From Candidatus Saccharimonadia bacterium (GTDB lineage Bacteria > Patescibacteriota > Saccharimonadia > Saccharimonadales > Saccharimonadaceae), in assembly GCA_023259925.1 (NCBI GenBank), contig JALRDS010000036.1:1-13919 (forward strand): a stretch of DNA of 13,919 bases. The letters are read 5' to 3'. A program made the position numbers and the translations under genes. This document shows positions 7,333-13,550 of the stretch, piece after piece. How positions within the stretch are numbered: position 1 is the stretch's first letter; the number at the start of each line of letters is the position of its first letter. The notes under the pieces are model-generated. The model saw nothing but the letters and a program-made list of their open reading frames with translations, made no database searches and had not been told where the DNA came from.

Positions 7333-8051
7333 TATGATGCACTCCCTTCGCTATCACTTGATGACGTGTAGGCAGACTTAACGATTTGTATAAGTTGCTT
7401 TACACTGTCTCTGTATTCATTTAGCGCAGTTCGCTTTGCCTCGTGTAATGACCTAATTTCACCTGCTGGATTATCACCATCGGCCTCAGTGCAGTTAAAT
7501 GTGCTGTTTTCGGCAAATTCTATTGCCGCTTCGGCATTCGCTTCTTTTTGGTTTACTACTTCTGCAGCAGCTTCGTATTCACTAGAGCTTAGCTCTTCGC
7601 GGCTATAGAACTCGTGTACACGCTCTTCGACTTTTTGTATATATGACAATCGTTCACGACCGAATGCAGCACTCTTTGCTATTAACTCATTTATTTTAGC
7701 TTGACGCTCTTGGCATGTGGCCAGTCGCTTATCTGCTAGAGCACTCTTTCGCTCAGCACGCTTGGCTTCCATTTCACTGCGCATCTTCTCGCGCTTCAAC
7801 TGGATTTGCTCACGGTAGGACTTAATTCTATCTTGTAGCTCGCGCTTATCGCTTCGCCACTCCTCTTTACGCTCTGTCGTCACTTCATTAGACTTTTGTT
7901 CAGTGCTGTCCTCGCGAACTTCCGACTCACGCTCAGCCACTTCGGCGTGTTCGGTAGTGTTGTGCTCGTCTGACCCTTCATGTGCCAATACCGGTGTTGC
8001 AGTTGTTATGAATAACATGCCAGCAAGTATCATTAATCCTAGTTTTTTCAT
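7332..8051 (-). CDS. Secreted coiled-coil protein with two cysteines, unknown
   Basis: A 239-residue exported protein. A Sec signal peptide is plain: MKK, a hydrophobic core, and a likely cleavage after VLA at residue 23 (TPVLA/HE). The mature N-terminus is acidic and contains three histidines (H24, H30, H35). Residues about 40-110 are extremely charged (Glu/Lys/Arg) and look like a long helix or coiled coil. The C-terminal half carries two cysteines, C113 in CQERQAKIN and C187 in FNCTEADGDNPAGE, which could form a disulfide outside the membrane. The arrangement resembles a family of exported hypothetical proteins I associate with Patescibacteria; no function is known to me. It is first in the respiratory operon, with its own extended -10 promoter and AGGAGAGG just before the ATG. 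Confidence 0.8.
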   Translation of the reverse strand: MKKLGLMILAGMLFITTATPVLAHEGSDEHNTTEHAEVAERESEVREDSTEQKSNEVTTERKEEWRSDKRELQDRIKSYREQIQLKREKMRSEMEAKRAERKSALADKRLATCQERQAKINELIAKSAAFGRERLSYIQKVEERVHEFYSREELSSSEYEAAAEVVNQKEANAEAAIEFAENSTFNCTEADGDNPAGEIRSLHEAKRTALNEYRDSVKQLIQIVKSAYTSSSDSEGSAS

Positions 8052-8081
8052 ACCTCTCCTAGTTATGTATCCTTAGGCAGA

Positions 8082-8090
8082 ATTATACCA
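8082..8090 (-). promoter_or_regulatory. Extended -10 promoter of the respiratory module
   Basis: Minus strand TGGTATAAT, a perfect extended -10, ending 30 bases before the ATG at 8051; no good -35 is visible at 17 bases (the position falls in the T-run of the fusA terminator). The downstream bases TCTGCCTAAG match those after the fusA promoter (AATGCCTAAG) in eight of ten positions. It is the first promoter after the fusA terminator and should drive the secreted protein, the small membrane protein and perhaps the oxidase genes. Confidence 0.7.
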
Positions 8091-8106
8091 CTAATGCTTA
8101 CTATAC

Positions 8107-8135
8107 AAAAACCCCCTCTTTTTCTTGAGGGGGTT
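8107..8135 (-). terminator. Intrinsic terminator of fusA
   Basis: A perfect nine-base stem (AACCCCCTC on one arm, GAGGGGGTT on the other; 8110-8118 and 8127-8135) with an eight-base loop, followed on the minus strand by TTTTT. It begins 21 bases past the fusA stop. The run of T is on the minus-strand side only, so it ends fusA transcription and separates it from the respiratory genes. Confidence 0.93.
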
Positions 8136-8156
8136 CTATTGTTATATCGATTAGAA

Positions 8157-10253
8157 CTACTTGGAGTTTCGCTTCTCGATAATCTCTTGAGCCACATTTG
8201 GTGGTACTTCTTCGTACTGTGCAAGCTCCATGGTTGATGCTGCACGACCCTGGCTCATCGAACGGATGTCACCGGTGTAGCCGAACATACTTGCAAGTGG
8301 AACAAATGCTTTAATTAGCTTTGCTCCGCCCATAAGGTCTTCCATTGCATCGATACGTCCACGACGGGAGTTAAGGTCACCAATAATGTCACCCATAAAC
8401 TCTTCAGGTGTCGTTACTTCTACTTTCATAACTGGCTCAAGCAGTACTGGTTTTGCCTGCTTTACACCCTCACGGGCTGCCAATGCACCTGCAAGGTTAA
8501 AGGCTAGCTCAGAAGAGTCTACATCGTGATAGCTACCATCATATAGTGTCGCCTTAACGTCGACCACTGGGTAACCAGCAATCACACCACCGTCTAAGGT
8601 ATCACTAATACCTTTTTGAACCGGCGCACGATATTCTTGCGGCACCACACCACCCTTAATTTCGTCGATGAACTCAAATCCCTTGCCCGGTTCGTTCGGT
8701 TCAAAGCGCACCCAAACGTCACCATACTGTCCACGTCCACCTGACTGCTTCGCATGCTTACCCTGTACTTCAGCTGTGCCACGAATGGTTTCACGGAAGG
8801 CTACCTGTGGTTCACCAATGTTAGCTTCAACGTTGAATTCACGCTTCATTCGATCGATCAGAATATCGAGGTGAAGCTCACCCATTCCAGACATAATGGT
8901 TTGACCAGTCTCTTCGTCAGTGTGCACACGGAAGGTTGGGTCTTCACCAGCCAAACGACCTAGCGCGATGCCCATTTTTTCTTGATCAGCCTTAGATTTT
9001 GGCTCAACGGCAATCGATACAGGCGGCTCAGGGAATTCAATAGACTCAAGCGCAATTGGTTGAGTTACTTCACACAAAGTGTTACCAGTGGTGGTGTTCT
9101 TTAGCCCTACAACTGCGGCAATATCACCGGCAGCTACGTGGTCGATTTCTTCACGTTTGTCGGCGTGCATACGAACAATACGGCCAATGCGTTCTTTTTC
9201 ACCGGTAGTAGTATTTAGAACATAGCTACCGGCCTTTACAACACCTGAGTACACACGGACAAAGGTAAGCGTACCAACAAATGGATCGGTTGCAATCTTG
9301 AATGCGAGTGCAGTCATAGGCTCACTTGCATCTGGTTTACGCTGAATTTCGTCGCCTGTCTTAGGGTTAGTACCCCAAATCGCATCAACGTCGAGTGGGC
9401 TTGGTAAGTAGTCGACCATTACATCAAGTAGTTTTTCAACAATAACACCTCGGCCATCACCACCAGTTACCAAGAAGAAGTCACCAGCTAACACTCGTTT
9501 ACGAAGCGCAGCCTTGAGTTCATCTTTAGTAATGCTTGCTTCACCTTCATCGAGGAAGCGCATCATTAGCTCATCGTCAGCTTCAACAGCAGCTTCAACA
9601 AGAAGACTACGTGCATTTTTAGCTTTTTCAGCCATGTCCGCAGGAATGTCGCTTTCCACTAGTTGTTTGTCAGTGTAGTCGTTATAGGTATATGCCTTCA
9701 TTTCTACGAGATCGACAACACCGTTGATGTCTTTTTCGAACCCAATTGGAAGGTGTACGGGCAGTGCATTCTTAGAAAGACGAGTATGAATTGACTCTAG
9801 AGATTTATAAAAGTCACCACCGGTTTGGTTAATCTTATTGATGAAACATACACGTGGCACACCATACTTGTTTGCCTGGCGCCATACAGTTTCAGATTGA
9901 GCCTCAACACCCATCTTGCCGTCAAACACAGTAACAGCACCGTCAAGTACACGGAGAGAACGCTCTACTTCCACTGTAAAGTCAATGTGACCAGGAGTAT
10001 CGATAATGTTGATTTTGTGGTCTTTCCAGAAACATGTTACGGCTGCAGAGGTAATGGTAATTCCACGCTCTTTTTCTTGTGCCATCCAGTCAGTTGTCGC
10101 ACCGTCACCGTCACCACGAACTTCACCAATCTTATGGTTAATACCTGTACGGTACAATATACCTTCAGTTGTTGTGGTCTTACCCGCGTCAATATGCGCG
10201 ATAATACCGATGTTACGATAGTCCTTTAATGGGACACCATTTGCCGTAGCCAT
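8157..10253 (-). CDS. fusA: Elongation factor G, with unusual guanine-recognition motifs
   Basis: EF-G moves tRNAs and mRNA after peptide transfer and helps recycle ribosomes, using GTP. The 698-residue length is normal. Motifs: AHIDAGKTTTTEG (19-31), RGITITSAA (63-71), DTPGHIDF (85-92), domain III MGELHLDI, domain IV QSGGRGQYG and YHDVDSSELAFN, and C-terminal FGYTGDIRSMSQGRA. Three GTPase-domain oddities are visible: G4 is NKIN (139-142; AAC at 9828-9830) where NKxD is the rule, G5 reads TGGDGRG (263-269) in place of the usual GSAFKNKG, and switch I has a two-residue insertion (GEVRGDGDGATTDW). All other functional motifs look intact, so it is probably the working EF-G. The start has GGAGAGG ten bases upstream; promoter and terminator are its own, not shared with rpsG or tuf. 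Confidence 0.98.
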   Translation of the reverse strand: MATANGVPLKDYRNIGIIAHIDAGKTTTTEGILYRTGINHKIGEVRGDGDGATTDWMAQEKERGITITSAAVTCFWKDHKINIIDTPGHIDFTVEVERSLRVLDGAVTVFDGKMGVEAQSETVWRQANKYGVPRVCFINKINQTGGDFYKSLESIHTRLSKNALPVHLPIGFEKDINGVVDLVEMKAYTYNDYTDKQLVESDIPADMAEKAKNARSLLVEAAVEADDELMMRFLDEGEASITKDELKAALRKRVLAGDFFLVTGGDGRGVIVEKLLDVMVDYLPSPLDVDAIWGTNPKTGDEIQRKPDASEPMTALAFKIATDPFVGTLTFVRVYSGVVKAGSYVLNTTTGEKERIGRIVRMHADKREEIDHVAAGDIAAVVGLKNTTTGNTLCEVTQPIALESIEFPEPPVSIAVEPKSKADQEKMGIALGRLAGEDPTFRVHTDEETGQTIMSGMGELHLDILIDRMKREFNVEANIGEPQVAFRETIRGTAEVQGKHAKQSGGRGQYGDVWVRFEPNEPGKGFEFIDEIKGGVVPQEYRAPVQKGISDTLDGGVIAGYPVVDVKATLYDGSYHDVDSSELAFNLAGALAAREGVKQAKPVLLEPVMKVEVTTPEEFMGDIIGDLNSRRGRIDAMEDLMGGAKLIKAFVPLASMFGYTGDIRSMSQGRAASTMELAQYEEVPPNVAQEIIEKRNSK

Positions 10254-10284
10254 GTACTTATTTCCTCTCCGGATAAGTTATAAA

Positions 10285-10305
10285 TATTTTTTGCCATAAA
10301 AAATA
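10285..10305 (-). other. A/T-only hairpin in the fusA leader
   Basis: TATTTTTT, five-base loop ATGGC, AAAAAATA on the minus strand: a perfect eight-base dyad in the roughly 60-base leader between the fusA promoter and its ribosome binding site. It is all A-T apart from the loop, so it would be weak. It could be a modest leader structure or simply A/T-rich sequence. Confidence 0.3.
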
Positions 10306-10318
10306 GCACTTAGGCATT

Positions 10319-10327
10319 ATTATACCA
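10319..10327 (-). promoter_or_regulatory. Extended -10 promoter of fusA
   Basis: Minus strand TGGTATAAT, a perfect extended -10, with no convincing -35 at 17 bases. Transcription would begin near 10312, leaving a leader of about 58 bases. It shows that fusA is transcribed on its own here. The start-site bases AATGCCTAAG recur at the respiratory-module promoter. Confidence 0.75.
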
Positions 10328-10355
10328 AAATATCTTGGCTTTTCCTACTGTATGC

Positions 10356-11105
10356 CTATTCCTGCGACCGATGATATTTAAGAAGATCTCGGCGAGCACG
10401 GCGTAATTCGCGTTTAGGTAATAAGTGCCTTACTTGCCTATCGTCAATCGGGCGCACAAGTATGCCTCTTACTGCCTTATCTAGGCGCTCGTCTGTACTA
10501 AAACTATAGATTACGTTTCTACCAAAACACATAATGAAGCCAAAGCTCGAACGGAGCACCTGAGGATTGGATAAGCGTGTTTCATATGTATCAGCTACTG
10601 CACTATACAGTTGCTGGTAGGGTGGCTCGAGTGCATCGTACGACTTCTGGCCCAATTCCACCAGTCGTTCACCAATTTGAGCACATTCTTGCGGATTAGT
10701 ACACTGCTCATCCGCTCTCATATATACAAAATCTGCATTCTCAGGCAACTCGACCCACATATTCCGCCATATCGATTCATCTACACCCATTTCATAGGCA
10801 AGCGCGTCTAGCGCCACGCTAGCCATAGCTAATCCCGTATTATAAACCCTCATGACAGACATTTCGTCATCAATAAAGTCAAGCTCTTCATTAACGGGTT
10901 CTAAAAACTTGCCACGTTCAATTAAGCGTCGTATGAAATCAGGATATTTTTGTGCGTTTCTATCGTATGCATGCTGTAGACTTTGTAATACATCGTTTTT
11001 TTGATTCAACCTAACTAACGTGTAGTCGCGGACCGATTCGTGATCAACATCAGCGTATAAATCGAAAAATTCTTGGTACTTTGCGGGGATTTTTTCTATG
11101 CTCAT
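10356..11105 (-). CDS. Soluble protein of unknown function (249 residues)
   Basis: I do not recognise this protein. It has 249 residues with no signal peptide or membrane segment, so it should be cytoplasmic. It looks mostly helical. The first two thirds are acidic, with three cysteines overall (C135 and C141 in CTNPQEC, and C193). The last 40 residues are strongly basic (RQVRHLLPKRELRRARRDLL, 224-243), a composition that would suit nucleic-acid or ribosome contact, though this is only inference. The ATG at 11105 has no Shine-Dalgarno; a candidate promoter lies about 30 bases upstream. It is placed between the unknown 243-residue gene and fusA, inside what is normally a continuous rpsG-fusA unit. 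Its stop is 28 bases from the fusA -10. Confidence 0.8.
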   Translation of the reverse strand: MSIEKIPAKYQEFFDLYADVDHESVRDYTLVRLNQKNDVLQSLQHAYDRNAQKYPDFIRRLIERGKFLEPVNEELDFIDDEMSVMRVYNTGLAMASVALDALAYEMGVDESIWRNMWVELPENADFVYMRADEQCTNPQECAQIGERLVELGQKSYDALEPPYQQLYSAVADTYETRLSNPQVLRSSFGFIMCFGRNVIYSFSTDERLDKAVRGILVRPIDDRQVRHLLPKRELRRARRDLLKYHRSQE

Positions 11106-11135
11106 AGTAAGAACGGCAATTACTTATATTTTACT

Positions 11136-11164
11136 ATCATACGCCCAGCCTCCGAGGCAGGCAA
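11136..11164 (-). promoter_or_regulatory. Candidate promoter of the 249-residue gene
   Basis: Minus strand: TTGCCT (11159-11164), 17-base spacer, TATGAT (11136-11141). The start would fall near 11129, leaving a leader of about 24 bases with no ribosome binding site. The spacer and the edge of the -35 hold a G+C-rich hairpin (CCTGCCT, CGG, AGGCTGG with one T-T mismatch, 11145-11161). The hairpin lacks a following T-run, so it is more likely an operator-like dyad than a terminator. The -35 is identical to the one proposed for cyoA. Confidence 0.5.
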
Positions 11165-11255
11165 CTGTCATGCAGGTAGTACTTGCACCATTCTCCTGCG
11201 TTCAGCGCACTGTAAAACAAACACGCTGCTACTGCTAACTGGTTTCATATGTCTC

Positions 11256-11987
11256 TCATGCAGCTATGCCGACAGATCTTGGCACCTTGAGTTTGTGCGC
11301 ACTCACAGTGCGTACAGCCGGGTGCACGAGACGTTTATCGTTGAAGCTTCGAATGCGTAAAGTAGTACTGAGCACTCTGCGAAGCTCTTCTATTTCAAAG
11401 CTTGCAAGCAGCTCTAGCGTGGGTAACATTCCTACCTGTGGCTCCTCCATTTCTGATAAAGCATCAGCAATGGCAAGCCTTCCTATTCGACTTGTTCTTT
11501 CTGACTGTTCATCGACAAATTCAGGAAAGTATTGATTCATGACCTGTTGCAGCTTTTTTGCATAGCCAACCTCTGTTACGGCTTGCCGCATCACTTCGAC
11601 AGACGGTCGCCCAGGAAGTTCAAAAAGCGCATGTGAAAAATTATGCATCTGCCTTGCTAAATCAATCTTTAAACATGACAATCCTCGAAAGGCACTACCG
11701 ATATTGCCTTCAGCCTCAGTCCTTACGATTGTAAAATCAGCTTTTGGCGTAGCTAAATGATGCTCATCAAATCTGCCAGTCCACACATAATTTGCGGTAG
11801 CCATTCTGCCAAGTAATTGTTGCATCATGATTTCCGGTCGCGGGATACCATATTCGTCGGTTGGGGCCGGTATTTTATATTGTATTTCTACTTTGCCGAG
11901 CTCTGTAACCCCAATCACATCGGTATGGTCGCTCAGCACAGCTAAAGAGTCGAGGTTACGAATGTATCGCTCCCTCTCGCCAGTCAT
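11256..11987 (-). CDS. Soluble protein of unknown function (243 residues)
   Basis: I do not recognise this protein. The 243 residues have no signal peptide or membrane segment and only one cysteine. The N-terminal third looks like alternating strands (TDVIGVTELGKVEIQYKIPA, about 22-41) and the remainder mainly helical, with an acidic central part (around FPEFVDEQSERTSRIGRLAI) and a basic C-terminal tail (HKLKVPRSVGIAA). GGAG lies ten bases before the ATG at 11987, and a good promoter lies 43 bases upstream, so it is a separate transcription unit after the rpsLG terminator. It is followed by 150 bases of non-coding sequence. Position next to the translation genes suggests a lineage-specific housekeeping role, but nothing in the sequence names one. 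Confidence 0.8.
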   Translation of the reverse strand: MTGERERYIRNLDSLAVLSDHTDVIGVTELGKVEIQYKIPAPTDEYGIPRPEIMMQQLLGRMATANYVWTGRFDEHHLATPKADFTIVRTEAEGNIGSAFRGLSCLKIDLARQMHNFSHALFELPGRPSVEVMRQAVTEVGYAKKLQQVMNQYFPEFVDEQSERTSRIGRLAIADALSEMEEPQVGMLPTLELLASFEIEELRRVLSTTLRIRSFNDKRLVHPAVRTVSAHKLKVPRSVGIAA

Positions 11988-12029
11988 TTACACACAGCTC
12001 CGTGTTTGTATTGCTCCCATTTGCTTATG

Positions 12030-12059
12030 GTTATATCATAATATTTTCAATTTGGTCAA
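12030..12059 (-). promoter_or_regulatory. Promoter of the 243-residue gene
   Basis: Minus strand: TTGACC (12054-12059), an 18-base spacer, TATAAC (12030-12035), with TG one base before the -10 (TGATATAAC, extended). Five of six bases match consensus in each hexamer. The leader would be about 36 bases. The rest of the 214-base gap down from rpsG holds the rpsLG terminator and no gene I can support. Confidence 0.65.
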
Positions 12060-12142
12060 TATTTGTCTCTGCCATACACTACACAATACCAATTCAACAT
12101 CCTGGCATTAGTATCAGCCTAAGCATTATTTTTGAGCAACAT

Positions 12143-12183
12143 AAAACAGCAGCCTCGAACTCGTATTAAGCTTGACGCTGCTG
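12143..12183 (-). terminator. Intrinsic terminator of rpsL-rpsG
   Basis: Minus strand: CAGCAGC (12177-12183) pairs with GCTGCTG (12147-12153), the stem extended by TC/GA past one G-G mismatch, with a loop of about 17 bases and a following TTTT (12143-12146). It starts 19 bases past the rpsG stop. The large loop and short T-run make it weaker than the fusA terminator, but it fits the end of the str operon's first segment. Confidence 0.65.
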
Positions 12184-12201
12184 CTTCTTTTACTACGCCG
12201 A

Positions 12202-12681
12202 TTAGCCTCGAGCGAAGTGTGCGAATGCGCGGTTGGCCTCCGCCATCTTGTGAGTGTCTTCCTTCTTCTTGAAGGCAGCACCTGCTTCATTGTAGGCATC
12301 TACAATTTCTGCAGCTAGGCGCTTTTCGTAAGGAATACCCTTACGAGCACGAGCGCTCTGTACCATCCAGCTGTACGCGTAGTGTAGCTGACGGTGTCCT
12401 TGAACCGGGAACGGGATTTGATAGTTTGCACCACCAACACGGCGAGATTTTACTTCGAAGTTTGGCGATACGTTCTTTAATGCTTTTTCAAACACTTCTA
12501 ATGGGTCTTCAGAGTTAAGCTTCTTAGCGGCTTCTTCAAGTGCGCTGTATACAGCACGCTCAGCAACTAGCTTCTTGCCATCAAGCATAGACTTATTGAT
12601 AAGACGTTGCACCAAAATACTCTGGTACTTACGGTCAGGTTTTAGCTCACGTTGTAGCTTTTTTGTAACTTTTCGTGGCAT
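12202..12681 (-). CDS. rpsG: 30S ribosomal protein S7
   Basis: S7 nucleates assembly of the 30S head by binding the 3' major domain of 16S rRNA. The 159-residue length is typical (about 156). It begins MPRKVTKK, has LINKSMLDGKKLVAERAVY (27-45), RRVGGANYQIPFPV (80-93) and the C-terminal KKKEDTHKMAEANRAFAHF signature. The stretch after PFPV reads QGHRQLHYAYSWM, different from the common RPERRQALALRW. The ATG overlaps the rpsL stop by one base (TAATG) with AAGGAG eight bases upstream inside rpsL, so the two are coupled. fusA does not follow directly as it usually would. Confidence 0.97.
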   Translation of the reverse strand: MPRKVTKKLQRELKPDRKYQSILVQRLINKSMLDGKKLVAERAVYSALEEAAKKLNSEDPLEVFEKALKNVSPNFEVKSRRVGGANYQIPFPVQGHRQLHYAYSWMVQSARARKGIPYEKRLAAEIVDAYNEAGAAFKKKEDTHKMAEANRAFAHFARG

Positions 12682-13094
12682 TACTTAGACTCCTTCTTTG
12701 TACCGTACTTAGAGCGGCCTTGCTGCCTTTTAGCAACACCCTGAAGGTCGAGTGCACCACGCACAATGTGGTAGCGAACACCCGGAAGGTCAGGCACACG
12801 TCCACCGCGCACAAGTACTACGGCGTGTTCTTGTAGGTTGTGGCCTTCGCCACCAATGTATGCCCATACCTCTTGTTTATTCGTCAGGCGAACTCGAGCC
12901 ACCTTTCGGAGGGCTGAGTTAGGCTTCTTTGGTGTTTTAGTGGTTACCTTTACACATACACCACGCATAAGTGGTGCGTTTTGCTGGTAATAACGAGTCT
13001 TCAAAGCGTTATGGATGGTACCAAGTGCTGGACTCTTCGATTTTTTCAGCGCGTTTTTACGCGGCTTACGAACCAATTGGTTGATTGTTGGCAT
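12681..13094 (-). CDS. rpsL: 30S ribosomal protein S12
   Basis: S12 lines the decoding centre and controls accuracy. I start at the ATG at 13094 (MPTINQLVRKPRK, the family start) because the in-frame ATG at 13112 overlaps the ribosome binding site (GGGAG, 11 bases upstream). The product has 137 residues. TPKKPNSALRK (54-64), GGEGHNLQEH (81-90), DLPGVRYHIVRGALD (102-116) and QGRSKYG (125-131) are clear. Two departures: the loop reads GGRVPDLPG, with Pro101 where most bacteria have the Lys linked to streptomycin response (E. coli K87), and about 13 extra residues lie between SPAL and RGVC (21-47). The methylthiolated Asp position (D102) and the K42 equivalent are kept. It heads the rpsL-rpsG unit. 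Confidence 0.97.
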   Translation of the reverse strand: MPTINQLVRKPRKNALKKSKSPALGTIHNALKTRYYQQNAPLMRGVCVKVTTKTPKKPNSALRKVARVRLTNKQEVWAYIGGEGHNLQEHAVVLVRGGRVPDLPGVRYHIVRGALDLQGVAKRQQGRSKYGTKKESK

Positions 13095-13168
13095 AAAAAA
13101 CCAAACTCCCATTTGTTAGTTATATTGATAACGAGTGAAGCATTCAGCTAAAACTTCATATTCGTTTG

Positions 13169-13189
13169 TCTTTCTTGCTAAAGGAAAGA
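13169..13189 (-). other. Hairpin in the rpsL leader
   Basis: Minus strand TCTTTC, nine-base loop CTTTAGCAA, GAAAGA, in the unusually long (about 107-base) leader between the rpsL promoter and its start codon. A six-base stem is weak. Such leaders sometimes carry feedback control by S7 or S12, but I do not see a recognisable S7 site. Confidence 0.25.
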
Positions 13190-13206
13190 TGAAACTCTTG
13201 TAGTGA

Positions 13207-13235
13207 ATTATAGCACTTTAATCAGTATGTGTCTA
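13207..13235 (-). promoter_or_regulatory. Promoter of the rpsL-rpsG operon
   Basis: Minus strand: TAGACA (13230-13235), 17-base spacer, TATAAT (13207-13212), preceded by TGC (extended -10). Five of six and six of six matches make it the best promoter in the window. The -35 overlaps the stop codon of the 90-residue gene upstream. Confidence 0.85.
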
Positions 13236-13505
13236 CTGCTCACCCTGGCTAACGCTTGTTATTTCTCTAGCGAATTCAAACGCCTTTTCAACAGCAGCTC
13301 GACCAATTTCGCGCTGCTTAGCATCTATACATTCAGCACGTATCGTCATTGTGGCCGATTCGTCGTCGTAATCGCCCTGCAAATGAGTAAACATCCTATT
13401 GTTTCGCTCAGTATTCGTATACGGATCGAGAAAATATTTACGTATAAAATTAACTTCTTCAACTGATACATCAGTATGAGTTACGGTTACTTCATGGGTG
13501 TTCAT
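13233..13505 (-). CDS. Small soluble protein of unknown function (90 residues)
   Basis: I do not recognise this protein. It begins MNTHEVTVTHTDVSVEEVNF and ends in a helix-like AAVEKAFEFAREITS; it has one cysteine (C59) and no signal or membrane segment. A beta-rich first half with a terminal helix is suggested by the residue pattern. It is not convincingly a hibernation-factor (HPF) protein despite the similar size. The ATG at 13505 has no Shine-Dalgarno; TATTAT lies 11 bases before it, so the message may be nearly leaderless. Its stop codon lies within the rpsL promoter, and it follows the LamG gene by 45 bases. Confidence 0.65.
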   Translation of the reverse strand: MNTHEVTVTHTDVSVEEVNFIRKYFLDPYTNTERNNRMFTHLQGDYDDESATMTIRAECIDAKQREIGRAAVEKAFEFAREITSVSQGEQ

Positions 13506-13550
13506 GACTTTATTGTATAATATTGTGCCACAACACGTGCATCATCTACG

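Noticed and set aside
9825..10229. Plus-strand open frame of 134 codons opposite fusA
   Set aside because: It mirrors the codon structure of fusA, has no ribosome binding site and no recognisable protein features; the other plus-strand frames are rejected for the same reason.
11988..12020. Ten-codon upstream reading frame (MGAIQTRSCV) ending right at the ATG of the 243-residue gene
   Set aside because: No ribosome binding site of its own and no attenuator-type codon run or hairpin; likely chance.
13095..13112. Longer rpsL reading with six extra residues
   Set aside because: The ATG at 13112 overlaps the ribosome binding site for the true MPTINQ start.
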